Origin: Brachypodium distachyon
Lineage: Eukaryota > Streptophyta > Magnoliopsida > Poales > Poaceae
Assembly: GCF_000005505.3 (NCBI RefSeq)
Contig: NC_016133.3
Coordinates: 40,761,237 to 40,825,236 of the forward strand
Direction: 5' to 3'
DNA: 64,000 nucleotides
Positions 48,677-61,298 of the stretch are shown here, in pieces. Made by a program: the position numbers and the translations under genes. Below the pieces are notes generated by a model, which did no database searches, was not told the origin of the DNA, and worked only from the letters and a program-made list of their open reading frames with translations. The first letter of the stretch is position 1. Every line of letters starts with the position of its first letter.

Positions 48677-48776
48677 GAAAATAAAACTAAATCTCAGCCT
48701 CGCAACAACCGCCGCTATCCTCTGCTTCGTCTCCCGCTTGGCTGCTCGCTGCGCCGCCGCGCTCAGCCGGCCGCCA

Positions 48777-51700
48777 ATGGAGCGCCTCCGCCTCGCCGTG
48801 TCCCACCGCCCGGCACTCCCCCTCCCTGCTCCTCACAACCACCTGCGCCGCCGCCATCTCCAGCTCCAGTCCTCCCCCAATTCCCTCTCCCTCTCCCGCC
48901 CCATCTCCCCCCACCTCTCCCCCACCCCTCGCCGACACCTCCACCCTCTCCTCGCCTCCGCATCCGCCACCCAAGCCGCAAGCTCGAGCCCTGAGCCCAC
49001 GCCAGCCCCCGTCGCTGCCGTGAGCTCGGCCGGCGCGAAGCTTATTCCCCTCATCGCCTCCGTCGCGGTCGGCCTCGCCGTACGATTCCTGGCGCCGCGG
49101 CCCGCCGAGGTGACCCCGGAGGCGTGGCAGCTCCTCTCCATCTTCCTCTCCACCATCGCGGGGCTCGTCCTCGGCCCGCTCCCCGTCGGCGCCTGGGCAT
49201 TCCTCGGGCTGACCGCCACCGTGGCCACGCGGACGCTCCCCTTCACCGCGGCGTTCGGGGCGTTCACCAACGAGGTCATCTGGCTCATCGTCATCTCCTT
49301 CTTCTTCGCACGGGGGTTCGTCAAGACCGGCCTCGGCGACCGGGTCGCCACATACTTCGTCAAGTGGCTCGGGGGCAGCACTCTCGGTCTGTCCTACGGT
49401 CTCACCATCAGCGAGGCATGCATCGCGCCGGCCATGCCCAGCACCACGGCGAGAGCTGGAGGAGTGTTCCTTCCCATTGTCAAGTCGCTGTCACTATCGG
49501 CCGGCAGCAAGCCGAATGACCCGTCAGCAAAGAAGCTTGGTGCCTACCTTGTGCAATCTCAGCTGCAGGTAAACACCAATTTGATTGACTGACGCAGATG
49601 GCAAAGGCTACCTTTTTAATTAAGATAGTACTCCCTCGGTTCCATAAAGATTGGCACGGATTTGAACTAGTTCTAGTTCAAAGCCGTGCCAATCTTTATG
49701 GAACGGAGGGAGTACAGTTGAACTATTATAATTTGGGAGGTTCATTTTCCCAGATGCTCAAGATGTTTTCTTCAGATGGGTGAATGCACGATATGCGCTT
49801 AGAGCTAGGAGCATATATTGGTTTTTTATTTATCGTAATTGATCAAGTGAAATCGCATATTATCTCTATGCTATATTACTTGAGGGTGCCCATAATCATT
49901 TCTTAAATTGCATTTGTGTCGTGTGGGTTGTTTTTGTATGCTTCTATGCTGGATCTTACTAACTATTATTATACTGCTGAGATTATGATTTCTGATGTCT
50001 AATTTTCTGGCTTTCTATTTTTCTAATTGCCACTCACCAACCAGTTCTGTTTGCTTCCTGAATGAATCTGTAAACATGCATTCCGGGCCATATTCTACAT
50101 GAAAACACCTTTCCTCTGAGATAATTGCGAAACATGTGGTGTATGTATCAAGTATTACAAGATAGGTGCTGCATGACATTTTTTCTAGTATGCTAATGGT
50201 ATCTACCTTTTGTTAAACGTTGTGGGGGATGCAGAAGTTGATGCAGAAGTATTAGGGGTTTATTATTTTAAATTTAATTAATTAAGGGTTCTGCACAATG
50301 CTTGCTTATTAAACTTAAAGGTGTATTCCTGATATTCAACTTAATTAGTTAAGGGTTCAGCTCCCACATTGGAGTTTATTACCGATAGTCAACAACTCGA
50401 CATAGAAGTCCTCAGTAAGGGTGTGACTTTTTTCTTTGTTTGATGTTTATAGATAAGGTTGTGTTATAGAGCTCGTCTGACTAGAGGATATCATCAGATT
50501 GATAAATGGGTATTAAAAGTCCTTAGGGGTTTGAATAACTGCATCTTTGGTTGCTTGGGTGGGGATGGGGCATTGGGGAGGGCTTGTGTGTGGGGGGGGG
50601 GGGGGGGGGGGGATGTTTGCTGGGAATAATAGATGGTTGGAGGCAGCGTCTTCTTGCTTATGTTTCATCAAATGAGCACTTTTGTGAATTCATAATCATG
50701 TCCATGCATTATAATGAGATACACATATGCTATATGTGACTGCTTTTGCGTAGGTGCATTTGTGTTTCTTTACCAATGTAAAACGGTTGAATTGGTGGTG
50801 ATAGTGACTCCACCGAGGATCTTCTGCGATGCATGCAGGACGGAGAAATGAGAGGAAATCGTTGAAATAACGACAAAGGGGTAAATGCTAAAGATCTGAA
50901 GTTCTAAACCAAGTAGTGGAAAATAGTGTAGAAGGATGGATATGTACGCGGGGATGGTATATGCATGTGCTTTAGTATGTTGATGATTTTAGTGCAAAGT
51001 CCAAGTTTTCTACTAAAGAAACTTCTGATGTGCTGCTTCTAGTCTGTTAACATGTACTCCCTCCGATCCTAAATTGTTGTCGAAATATTACATGTATCTA
51101 GACGTTTTTTAAGAATAGATACATCCATATTTGGACAAATTTGAGTCGAGAATTCAGGATCAGAGGGAGTACAATTTTGCTCTCTATTTGGATTTATATG
51201 CTTTCACTTCTTGACCATCTAGACAGTATACTAAAAAATTGTCCAAGGACATAACTCTGTTGGTTTCTGCTGCTTGACAGGCATCTGGCAACTCCAGTGC
51301 TCTTTTCCTGACTGCTGCTGCGCAAAATCTCTTGTGCCTGAAGTTAGCAGAGGAGGCCGGTGTCAAGATTGCAAGTCCGTGGATATTATGGTTCAAGGTT
51401 GCCAGTTTGCCTGCCATCATTGCCCTCTTAGCTACACCCTATTTGCTATACAAAATATTCCCTCCTGAAATAAAAGACACTCCTGATGCCCCTGCATTAG
51501 CTGCTCAAAAGCTGGAAAAAATGGGCCCAGTGACGAAAAATGAATGGGTCATGGTTGCTACAATGGTTCTTGCAGTCTCACTCTGGATTTTCGGGTAAGA
51601 TTTCTTTCCGTAACTAAATTGTTTCTCCCCGCGAGTTGACCTACAAACAATATACTTCCATTTACAAGTTGAATTAGTTTACCATGTTGCTTGCATTCTG

Positions 51701-53384
51701 ATGCATTGTTTCTCTCTGCTTGGTACATGAGATGAGTTGCTGAACAATATAATTGCTGCAAACAAATAACCATGGAACTATGGAAGTGGAAAGAAGTTGA
51801 TTAAGCAGACAGTAAAATAGGAGAAAGCTGGTTAGACAAATGGGATTATTATAATCCACTGCAATGCCAAACGGAGCCTTAGCAGTTGTATCTAACTGTC
51901 ATGATTGTATCATCACATATATTTGGTCCCTCTAGCACTTTTTGCTGAAATTTCTGTTATCAGACTGAAATCCAAAATTGTTCCAGCTACAAATGTGGAG
52001 ACGCTTGTTACCTTTGTTCTGTTAAATGGATCAAGTGAAATAAATTTTAGTGAATTCAATTTTATTTTTAAAAACAGATTGCTTACACATTGTGACATTT
52101 GTATCTAAGCAAAGATTGGATTCCATGTATCTTAGGAAAAATGAGACCTAGTTCTGTTTCTCGTAACATCATTGTCAGAGCTACTATTATATTTCTTTCT
52201 GGGCATGGATTATGCGCTGGATTGCTCCCGAAATGTTTATGATTGACAGCCAGTAATCATTTACAACAAACTTTAGTTCATGTTATCTTAAGATCAGAAG
52301 TCAGTCAGTATGGCAACAATAAGATCAGAAGTCGGAAATTAAAACATCATGGAAGTTCTTTAGAATGCTACAAAGGGCGACACTGTTTTCCCTATGTTGA
52401 GAAGTAAACAGAAATGTGTACTTTGTGTATTATTCAAAATACAGCCTCTCTATAAACTGCTATACAATTTGTTTTGCAGGGATATTATTGGTGTGTCGAG
52501 TGTTGTTGCTGCAATGATTGGGCTCTCAATTCTTCTTCTGCTTGGAGTGATGAACTGGGATGATTGCTTGAATGAAAAATCTGCATGGGACACCTTAGCT
52601 TGGTTTGCAATTCTAGTTGGAATGGCGGGGCAGCTTACTAACCTCGGGATAGTGTCATGGATGTCAAATTGTGTTGCAAAGGTTCTCCAGTCTTTCTCAT
52701 TGAGTTGGCCTGCAGCATTTGGTGTTCTTCAGGCTTCCTATTTCCTTATTCACTATCTATTTGCAAGCCAAACTGCACATGTTGGAGCACTTTACTCGGC
52801 ATTTCTTGCCATGCACCTAGCAGCTGGTGTTCCTGCTTTACTGTCTGCACTCGCTTTGACATATAATTCAAATCTCTTTGGTGCACTAACACATTATAGT
52901 AGTGGGCAGTCTGCAGTGTACTATGGAGGTAATTTACTTGCCTGCCTACTATTTTTAATTCAATTTTTTCCATATTGAGAAACAATCGATCACTTCTATA
53001 TGTCACGTAGGCCATCTGTTTATTGTCTGAGTCATCTCTTTCGGTCTGGTACTGCAATGCAAAAAGACATCCTGACAAAACCGTCTTTTCTCTTCATATT
53101 TTGGGTTGTTTAGCAACTTATCTTTTAAAAGAACACGTGAGCAATATTTGCATAGAATAACTTTCCAATTGGAGCCTACTGGAGAACTAAAACCACAACT
53201 TATCTTAGTTTTACTACAGGGTTATCTTATTAAATTTTTAACCAAATTCTTGTTATTTTGCACTGCAGCGGGGTATGTTGACCTTCCTGATGTGTTCAAG
53301 CTGGGGTTTGCTTCAGCCGCAATTAATGCTGCGATTTGGGGAGTAGTTGGTACATTTTGGTGGAAATTCTTGGGGCTTTACTGA
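48777..53384 (+). CDS. DiT1: Plastid 2-oxoglutarate/malate (dicarboxylate) translocator
   Basis: Four exons, 48777-49568, 51281-51594, 52480-52928 and 53269-53384, give 556 residues with all junctions in frame. Residues 1 to about 85 are Ser/Pro/Arg/His-rich with almost no acidic residues, a plastid transit peptide. The rest has about a dozen hydrophobic segments. It contains the hallmark blocks of the DASS/DiT family: PLPVGAWAFLGLTATVATRT, FTNEVIWLIVISFFFARGFV, AMPSTTARAGGVFLP, GNSSALFLTAAAQNLL and ending WGVVGTFWWKFLGLY. The inner-envelope carrier exchanges malate for 2-oxoglutarate, linking plastid ammonia assimilation and photorespiration. The neighbouring DiT2 (glutamate/malate) paralog is very similar; DiT1 is chosen on GAFTNEV and the QSQLQASGN stretch, with moderate certainty. 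Introns hold two Stowaways and a 21-base G tract. Confidence 0.9.
49631..49712. mobile_element. Stowaway MITE, 82 bp, in translocator intron 1
   Basis: Ends CTCCCTCGGTTCCATAAAGA and TCTTTATGGAACGGAGGGAG, with TA at 49629-49630 and 49713-49714. It is a near-perfect palindrome, a different subfamily (GATTGGCACGGATTTGAACT) from the others here. Confidence 0.93.
50592..50612. repeat. Poly-G tract
   Basis: Twenty-one consecutive G in intron 1 of the translocator gene. Confidence 0.9.
51057..51169. mobile_element. Stowaway MITE, 113 bp, in translocator intron 1
   Basis: Ends CTCCCTCCGATCCTAAATTG and GAATTCAGGATCAGAGGGAG, TA at 51055-51056 and 51170-51171, about 110 bp before exon 2. Confidence 0.9.
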
Positions 53385-53961
53385 GAGTTATACTGCAGTG
53401 TAAGTTGACGAAAATTGTACTGTACTACACCTGTAACTCATGGGCTCACCGTTCTGGAGCAGGCCCATTTTTGTTCAGAGGTGCTCGGTGGAATGTATAA
53501 TAAGGGAGCAGCGTTCATTGTTGGAAGTTTTGAACATGCTACATTTGTAAAAGAAAATGATCAACCCAGAAGGGTTCACATATGTTGCTAAGACTCTTGT
53601 ACTCGATGTGGATTTTTGCAGAAGCAGAACTAAATTCAATGGAGGGATAAGTTTCGATCCTGAAACTGCATTTTCTTGCTTGATGTGAATATTTGCGTAT
53701 TGTACTGACTTGATTTTACAACTTGAATATCTTTGGTTCTTTATCATGAGGTCAATTCTCTCTATCCCATATTGGATGCATAAAAACGGGACAAGGGCAA
53801 TGTTTTAGGTGCCTTGCTGAAGATGCTGTCAGGAGTAACCCCTCGTTTAAGGGAGCTCTGATGATGTGACCATTATTTGATTTAATATAAATCTTCTTAC
53901 CCGCAAAATAAAAATAAAAATAGCAGGCTCACCAGTTGCCTACCACAAAAGCTTCCAACCA

Positions 53962-54077
53962 ACGCGGTTTCCTCTCCTTGCGTCTTGCCTAGTTGGATTC
54001 AAACCAAAATTGAAATTCGACGCCTCGCCTTGTCGGATTCAAATAAATGTGAGCGAGATGCATCACGGAAAACCGAT
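53962..54077. repeat. Direct repeat, copy 1 (partner at 55471-55586)
   Basis: About 115 bp beginning ACGCGGTTTCCTCTCC and including TTGGATTCAAACCAAA and GAAATTCGACGCCTCGCCTT match the second copy with roughly a dozen mismatches. Copy 2 lies directly in the 5' leader of the F-box gene, so copy 1 may be a relic of a duplicated promoter or leader. Confidence 0.85.
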
Positions 54078-54268
54078 GTCTCTCACCCGCCACTGTTGCC
54101 ACTGTTGCTCAGCTCGACACAATCAATGCATATTAGATTACTCAAAGGGAAAGGACAAAGGACCGCGAGAGGAGACCCGGAAAAAAATAAGGAAAACAAG
54201 ATGGAGAGAAGGGGGTTTCGCAGAAGAATCTGACAAGCCGGACCGGAGTGCCAAAATATAAAAACATG

Positions 54269-54380
54269 CTCCTTCCGTTCGATATTAAGTGACATTCTAT
54301 TACATGTATTTAGACGTTTTTAGGTATCGATACATCCATATCTGAACAAATTTGAGTCAGTTAATATGCGACGGAAAGAG
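54269..54380. mobile_element. Stowaway MITE, 112 bp, diverged
   Basis: Ends CTCCTTCCGTTCGATATTAA and TTAATATGCGACGGAAAGAG. TA is present on the right and TG on the left, a decayed duplication. Confidence 0.82.
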
Positions 54381-54400
54381 TATGACAATAATTGAACTTT

Positions 54401-54742
54401 AGGGCATCTTCAAGGGTGTGACTGCATTTGTCCTCCCCATTTGTTCATTTGGGGTGGACAAATGGGGATGTGAAAAATATGTTGTGTCCAATGGTAACCA
54501 CAGTTTATCTCTTCATGAATCTTTGACATGTGTACCAAGAAGACAAGTGGACAAGGTTTGAATAATTTTTGCACAAATGGGAACTCTCTATACTCTTTCC
54601 AAATTTAGAGAAGAAATGAGGATGTGGACCACTTTTAGACAAATCGACGTTTTCATTGGATTACGTAATTTGATCATGAACCTCCATATGGACAAAAGTG
54701 AACAAATGAAGAGTATTTGAAAGCTTCCCTTGAGATGTCCTT
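54401..54742. mobile_element. Inverted-repeat MITE, about 342 bp
   Basis: Left end AGGGCATCTTCAAGGG is matched by CCCTTGAGATGTCCTT on the right. The interior is AT-rich with CCCCATTTGTTCATTTGGGG and has no coding capacity. The target duplication is not resolved, so the superfamily is unknown. Confidence 0.6.
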
Positions 54743-55030
54743 CTAATGCAAGTTCGGTGAGTTAGATGGACGAACTACGAGTAAAAGAAGTAATTAGCCT
54801 GCGCCAGCAATTTCAGCATAGTCGCGAATGCATTTCACTGCAAGCCAAATATTAGGTGCCAGCCTGAACCAAACATCACCCAAAAATACTGGCGAACCAA
54901 TCATTTGGTCGGGCCGCCTAAGGGCCTCCCCATCCTAGTTTTGAACACCAAACCGGTGATCGAACCGGTGAGGTTTTCGGTTCAATGTCTGATATTTTTA
55001 ATATATAAAATAGTATATATTTTCGGTTCA

Positions 55031-55047
55031 TTTTTTTTTTGAGCCAA
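55031..55047 (-). mobile_element. Micro-retroposon: ten T plus GAGCCAA, 16-bp TSD
   Basis: ATATATTTTCGGTTCA occurs at 55015-55030 and 55048-55063 exactly, around a 17-base insert of ten T and GAGCCAA. On the minus strand this reads TTGGCTC followed by an A tail, a common grass LINE end. Confidence 0.75.
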
Positions 55048-55218
55048 ATATATTTTCGGTTCAATGTCTGCAACAATAACTCACATAAAAGGTCCAGCTC
55101 AGCCCAGTTGGGCCAAGCCCATTCCAGCCCACTACTCCGTTTTACGTCGAATAGGCCCAGGCAGCAGTTGCTCGATCCCCTCCCTGTTGCTCGATCGAGA
55201 TCACTAGACATGATACGA

Positions 55219-55246
55219 CATTAAAAAAAAAAAAACAAAAAAAAAA
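55219..55246 (+). mobile_element. Poly-A micro-insertion, 15-bp TSD
   Basis: CTAGACATGATACGA at 55204-55218 and CTAGACACGATACGA at 55247-55261, one mismatch, flank a 28-base insert CATT plus A-runs broken by one C. Confidence 0.65.
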
Positions 55247-55470
55247 CTAGACACGATACGATGAACCCTAGCCGCCAGTTGCTCGAACCCTTCTCTGTTC
55301 CCAGTCCATCTCCTCCCTCTTCCCGATTGCAGATGCCCCGAACGTACCGAAGGTCCCTCGAGAGAGTAAACTAGCCCAGAGCAACAGCTCCAGGGTCCAG
55401 GCCCATCGAAGAGTTATTTAGGGTTTGCTCTCGTGGTAGATAGATACCATATCCTCTCCCGGCGGCGCCG

Positions 55471-55586
55471 ACGCGGTTTCCTCTCCTCGCGTCTTGCCTT
55501 GTTGGATTCAAACCAAAACTGAAATTCGACGCCTCGCCTTGTTGGATTCAAATAAATGAGAGCGAGAGGCATCGCGGAAAACAGAG
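55471..55586. repeat. Direct repeat, copy 2, in the F-box gene leader
   Basis: Partner of 53962-54077, 1509 bp downstream. It ends about 45 bp before the F-box ATG at 55632. Confidence 0.85.
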
Positions 55587-55631
55587 GCTATCTTGATTTC
55601 TCGCGTCGACCGCAGGTATCGAATTAGTATC

Positions 55632-58600
55632 ATGGGGCTGCTAGCTCTTAAGCGGTTCCTGTCCATGCAGCGGGATCGGCGCCGCCGGCAAAACCAGTCC
55701 CGCAGTAAGCCGCCTCTAGTCTCCCTCGATATCTCCTGTTTTGCGCTTGATGTACTCTGAACTTACTCCACGCTCTTGTCTGCTATAAAGACTCGGTTTT
55801 TACTGTGTTTGCTGCTCACGGTGACAAGATTCAGTTTCTTTCCGACCTGTTAGGGGTAGTCTTACTTTTATGGATATCAAGGTGAACTGATTCCTGATGA
55901 ATTTCAGTAGGGTAGATCTCCAACCCATCTCCCCCCTATCTCCAATTTTAATTTGTAAAATAGGAGATTAATCTGGAAGGATATTGCAGTACAAGTAACC
56001 GGTTCAGTGACTAAATAATGACACAGTATTAATGTTATAAATGAAACATCAGTATACACTTAAAGTACAGACTGAAGAACATGACATGAGACTAGAGAAG
56101 TACCAGTGTTAGCATGGTTGCCAATGGCTGGATTAGCTAACGTGAGTTCGGATATGAAACTTGAGGGAGTTGCATGGTTTTGCAAAAATACCTCAGCTCC
56201 TGTGATTGCTTTTACTTGCATTGAAGAAGTTTTAAACTTCTTTGTGTCCTTGTGCAAAAGTTTGATAATGTAACCAAATTGGATTTACGGTCTGTGTTAA
56301 AGTTGTCTGTTTTCTTATGTTAATTTCTACACTATTATGAACACGAAAGTATGAATGATGTGTTGCTGGCATGTTTTCAGTGGTTAAAAGAAAGGGCTCA
56401 CCCTGTCAACAAGACTGGTGATCCTCAAGGTGACAAAAGAATCAGATATTCAGTGCCCGAACTTCCAGAGGTACACAATAAAAAGGCTGATATTCAAAGA
56501 CTTATATTGCTAATTAAATAAAGTAATATTTAGCTATGTTGTTGGGACTGCTCTAACTTCCATGACTAATCCATTGCACTAATTGTTGGGATTATGGTAG
56601 CTAAATAGTATTTCACTACTATGTTGTTATGATAGTGAAGAGTAAACTCTAGCTTCCATAGAAGCAAGCCATCATAGTAAACATGGGCGCCCCATTTTGT
56701 GGAAGGATGACAAAAAAGTCAACCAAATTTTATGATGTTATAATTTGTATAACAACTACAAAAGTCATAGAAGATACAGCAAGGAAGTAAAACTTGCTGC
56801 AGTGCATTTAGCCAATCATTACATGGTTCTAATCATAGCACCACCATCTCCCCGCTCCCAATAGATTGGTTCGTTACCTCACTGAAACCTTGTATTTGGT
56901 CCTTGTGGGCTTGTGGCAGAAAACAGTCCAGCCATTATTGCAGTGGTATGTAGGCATTTCTACTCTCTAGGCGCACGCCTTATAGATTTTTCTGGAGACT
57001 TGATTTTTTCTCTTCAGACAAGTAGTCATGATTGTAGCAATAAGCGGAAACAAAGGAATCCCAGTTTGCTTAAGCCAAATAATTTACAGATCCGGTCTTT
57101 GTACCTTAAATTCAGTCCTCTCTATCCACTTACCTGTAGAACAGCTTTCTTTCTTTCCCTCATTTTTTCTTCCACATTCTCAACAGTCTTCTTGCTAGAC
57201 GCATGCTTTTGTTACTATCTTTATCTTTTTCAAATCTCGTTGGTATCCAGCCTATGATTGTTTGCACAATTTTACAACACAATCAGCTATAATTTATGTA
57301 ACCTAAATTTCATGTACTTTTCTCTGAGCAAACTGAGCCCCAATCCAAACATGTACTGGCAGTCTTTATCAGTCAAACTTCACTCACTCTAGTACACCCT
57401 TTTCTGAATCACGAAATGAGGCCAACAAGTTCTTTTGATTAAATCTGCTTGTTAAAAAAGGTTGGGGAAGGGGTTAAGGTGCCTGTCTAAAGCTACTCGT
57501 ACCTTAGACAGATCACTGTAGCTTTTGTGATGTATAGCTCTGTAATGCAGTACAGTTTATACAGAGCACTTGGTGTGTAATACAATCCAGTGGTAACTTT
57601 TGTCCCGTTCTTGTGTTTTTAGGAGATCTGGCATAATATACATTCCCTGCTGCCATTGCCAGATGCTGCCCGAGCTGGTTGTGTGTCTCGTACATTTCTA
57701 AATTTCTGGAGATGCCATCCATATCTCATTTTCAGTAGGGAAACATTGGGCCTGAATGGAAATGCATGTGGAGGATCTAAAGTGGCACGTATTTTCATCA
57801 ACAGAGTTGACAGCATTATGAGAAGACACTCAGGCATAGGCGTGAAGACATTCCAGCTTCGTTGCTTTTGTTCAGATTTTAATCCTAGTTATCTCAACAG
57901 GTGGCTTCAGATTGCTATTACTCCAGGGATTGAAAAACTTGAACTTAGACTGCCTGCATCTGGCATGAAGTACAACTTCCCATGCTCACTTTTATTCAGT
58001 GGGAACGGAAACTCGATTCGGCATCTTAAGCTCGTCCGTTGTGGCTTCCATCCCACAACTGGACTTGGTTGTTTGAGAACACTGTTTCTGTCTCAGGTGA
58101 ATATCTCGGGAGACCAATTAGGGTATCTTCTATCCAATTCCTTAGCTTTGGAGAAGCTGTACCTCAGTCATTGCAAGAAGATCATTTGCCTGAAGATACC
58201 TTGGCTGCTACACAGGCTCAGCTCCCTGACAGTGCTTGACTGTGCACTGGAAGTTCTAGAGAATAAAGCTCCAAATCTTCGCAAAGTTTGTGTCGATGGT
58301 GCTCTAATAAAACTTCCACTTGGAGATTTGTTGCAAGTAAGGGACCTCACAGTGTTCGGTGAACGCGAGTGTAACTTTGTTCATTATGCTCGTGCAAAGC
58401 TTCCATCAATTGTGCCAAATCTTGAAACTCTCAGCATATCGTCAGCCAGTGAGGTATACTTTCAGCTATAATTGTATTAGATGATTTTTTAAATGATACC
58501 TTGTGTAGTTCATATAGCACTACCCATTCCATGGAATATAATTAATCTAGACATATCGATGCAGATGTTCAGTACGCCAATCGTACCTGTCAAATTCCTT

Positions 58601-59195
58601 CACCTTAAGAGCTTGAGGATCACTTTTGATGTTGCCCTAGGAGCCTTTTCCCCAGCCTATGATTATTTTTCTCTAGCTTGTTTTCTGGATGCTTGTCCTG
58701 TATTGGAGACTTTTAAATTACATGTAAGTCACTTTTCCTCTTTCAAAGATATCTAGTTCCTTGAGTGGAACCATTAATTAATTCTAGCATGTTGTTCCTA
58801 TGCAGGTATCACAGACTCGCGTAAAGCATGATTTGATTTCTGGAGACTCCCTCCATCTTAGGCAGATGCCAGAACAATGCTATGGCAACATCAAGAATGT
58901 GAAGATCATCGGCTTCTGCTCTGCAAAGAGCATGGTTGAGCTAACGTGCCATATTCTTGAGAATGCAACATCATTGGAGTGCCTTACATTGGATACCATA
59001 TGTGATAATTGGGGTGAACATGCCGATAGGACTCGTGTGCACAAAATTGGAGAATGCTTCCGTGTAGACAAGCAGATGATCAGGGAAGCCCTCAAAGGGC
59101 TCGTGGCTATAGAAAGATACGTTGTGGGGAAAGTTCCGCCCACTGTGAAGTTAAATGTTAAGAAGCCTTGCAACTTGTGCCATGTTGTCAAATGA
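55632..59195 (+). CDS. F-box/LRR protein
   Basis: Exons 55632-55704, 56391-56470, 57623-58453, 58565-58723 and 58806-59195 give 510 residues. The N-terminus is basic (MGLLALKRFLSMQRDRRRRQ). The F-box spans about 47-95 (VPELPEEIWHNIHSLLPLPD, ARAGCVSRTFLNFWRCHPYL), the motif that binds SKP1 in SCF ubiquitin ligases. Leucine-rich segments follow (GIEKLELRLPASG, IRHLKLVRCGFHP, LEKLYLSHCKKI, TLSISSASE), then FBD-like C-terminal sequence (ATSLECLTLDTICDN). The C-terminal repeats would select a target, which is unknown. This is a large, fast-evolving grass family. Oddity: the first strong acceptor (TTTTCAG before 56381) breaks the frame. A downstream AG at 56389-56390 restores it. Exons 3-5 are unambiguous. 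Confidence 0.82.
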
Positions 59196-60590
59196 TGCCA
59201 ATCCTCTTCATCATTTGACGTTTCATGGGTTGTGCCTAAGTTATGGCGACTATCTACTGTTTAGTTGTTGTAAAATTGCATAGCTGGCTTGTGCCCTGTT
59301 AAAATATTTGCTTTTTCCTAGCTTGTCGAGATGTAATATCACATAGACATATGCTTCTTTCTATTGCCTATCTACTCCGTAGTTCGTTTACTTTTCATTA
59401 AAAAAATACTGCTGTGGAGTATTGGCCAATAACAGCAAGAAGTATGGGTGGGCACTCGTTTTTTTCTTCCCAATTCGGTTTTTTGATTTGCCAGCCGAAG
59501 TGCTCACCAAATTCACAGGAACCGATGGCTCGGTCTACCGAAATACTCCTTATCGGTTTGGTTTTCGGTCTAGACCGAACTGATTGAATGCAGGCTGCAT
59601 GCAGCAGAATACAAGACATCGATGTCACAGGACAGCGCATGGCTGTTGTACATGTGAGCACTGCTCATCTGCATGCAGAATAACATGCGCCACGTATACT
59701 TATTTTGAGCATAAATTAATATTTGGAAATGATTACGGTACATTTAAATTGAAACGGAAGGAGTAGCAGCTGGCCTAGCAGGCAGATCAAATGGCCGTAC
59801 CACGTCGTAAATTGGCCTGGGACGCGCGCTGGGCTAGGGAAATACTCCCCCTTGGTCCGGCTGTTAACTGTAGTGCAGGCTGCAGCAGGTCGTGACTATT
59901 CTCAAAAAACAAAAAGTCAGAACTTCGGCTAATTCGGTTAAACTGACACTAAAACCGATTCAACCGAAATTAATTCGGTTCTTGAGATTGGCCAACTGAA
60001 TTACTAACTGGGAACCGAATTAACTGGGTTTTTCCCTTTGTTCAGCTCTGTCCACTCTTTGGGTTCGGGTTCAGGTTTGTTTTCCGGTTTTTATGCCCAT
60101 CCGTAGCGTATTATTTTTATCAGAAAATATATTGCGCGTACGTCCGCGCGTTTGTTCGGCCGCGCGACGCTGGAGAGCTACTGCCACGTGCTGCCTGCTG
60201 CTCCTGAGCTACTGTCATGCATGCATGCAAACTTTTTTGCTTTTGCTAATCAGGAATTGTAACGAGGGCTCGACCCATGCATGCACTTGTGTTTGTTATA
60301 GCAGCATGCATGCTCTCTGCATGCACTTTTCTATTTAAATTTGCAAGTAGCATCCGAGTGCATATTACACTAGTCATTTTAAAGATTCAAAATGTTTTGT
60401 ACATTGAACCGTTTGTCCGATTCCGATCCGTTTTCATTGTTGATTTCGTATCGACGAGAGCTTCAAAAGTAGATCTTCTTCATATATGTTTTGTTAAAAA
60501 ATTATTTTGACCCTTTTGTTACCATACGGTAATGCACAGTTACCACACTTGTTTTAGAAAAGTTATCATGTGATAATGTATTACTATCAC
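59196..60590. other. F-box 3' flank and CGGTT-rich intergenic DNA
   Basis: 59196-59390 is the likely 3' UTR. 59450-59590 and 59930-60080 contain many AATTCGGTT/AACCGAA words on both strands, possibly the ends of a decayed inverted-repeat element. No gene was recognised. Confidence 0.4.
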
Positions 60591-60594
60591 AATA

Positions 60595-61160
60595 CTGTTT
60601 CGTATATTATTATTGGTCGGGTGGCAACTTTACATATTTTTGGATGGTAACTTTGATGCACAAATCGTCACCTTACAAAATAAATTTAGTACATAGGGTG
60701 GCATCATATATTATTGGGTGGTGATTTTACATATTATCGAATGGTACTTTTAATACAGAAATCGTCACTGAATTTTATATAGAGTTGCCACATGGTAATA
60801 TGTTATGAATGGGGTGTCAACTTCATATATTATTGGGTGCTGAGTTTACATATTATCGGATGGTATCTTTGATACACAAATCGCCACCGTATTTCATATA
60901 AAGTTGCCACGTGGTAATGTGTTACTAATAGGGTGGCAACTTCATATATTATTAGGTGGTGACTTTACATGTTATCGGATGGTACCTTTGATACACAAAT
61001 AGCCATGTATTTTATATAAAGTTGTCACGTGGTAATATGTTGGGGGTGGCAACTTCATATATTTTTAGGTGGTGACTTTACAAATTATCGGATGGTACCT
61101 TTGATACACAAATCATCACCGTATTTTGTATAAAGTTGCCAGTGGAAATTGCCGGCAACT
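60595..61160. repeat. Degenerate tandem array, period about 115-120 bp, five to six units
   Basis: The words GGTGGCAACTTCATATATTA, GGTGGTGACTTTACATATTA, CGGATGGTACCTTTGATACA and AAAGTTGCCACGTGGTAA recur in the same order, starting near 60615, 60698, 60811, 60928 and 61045. A more diverged unit may follow to 61280. Such arrays occur in the subterminal parts of CACTA transposons, but no CACTA terminus was found. Confidence 0.8.
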
Positions 61161-61298
61161 TTTAAGATTTTTTTGTTGTAAACTCTACTATTGACCTTTA
61201 TATATTATTGGATTTTAATTTTGGTGTACAAACAACCACACTATTTTGTTCAAAATTATCATGTGATAATTTGTTACCAAGGACATGGCAAATTGATG

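Noticed and set aside
48675..48776. Upstream start for the dicarboxylate translocator
   Set aside because: That ATG overlaps the TATA box, so it should not be in the mRNA made from this promoter.
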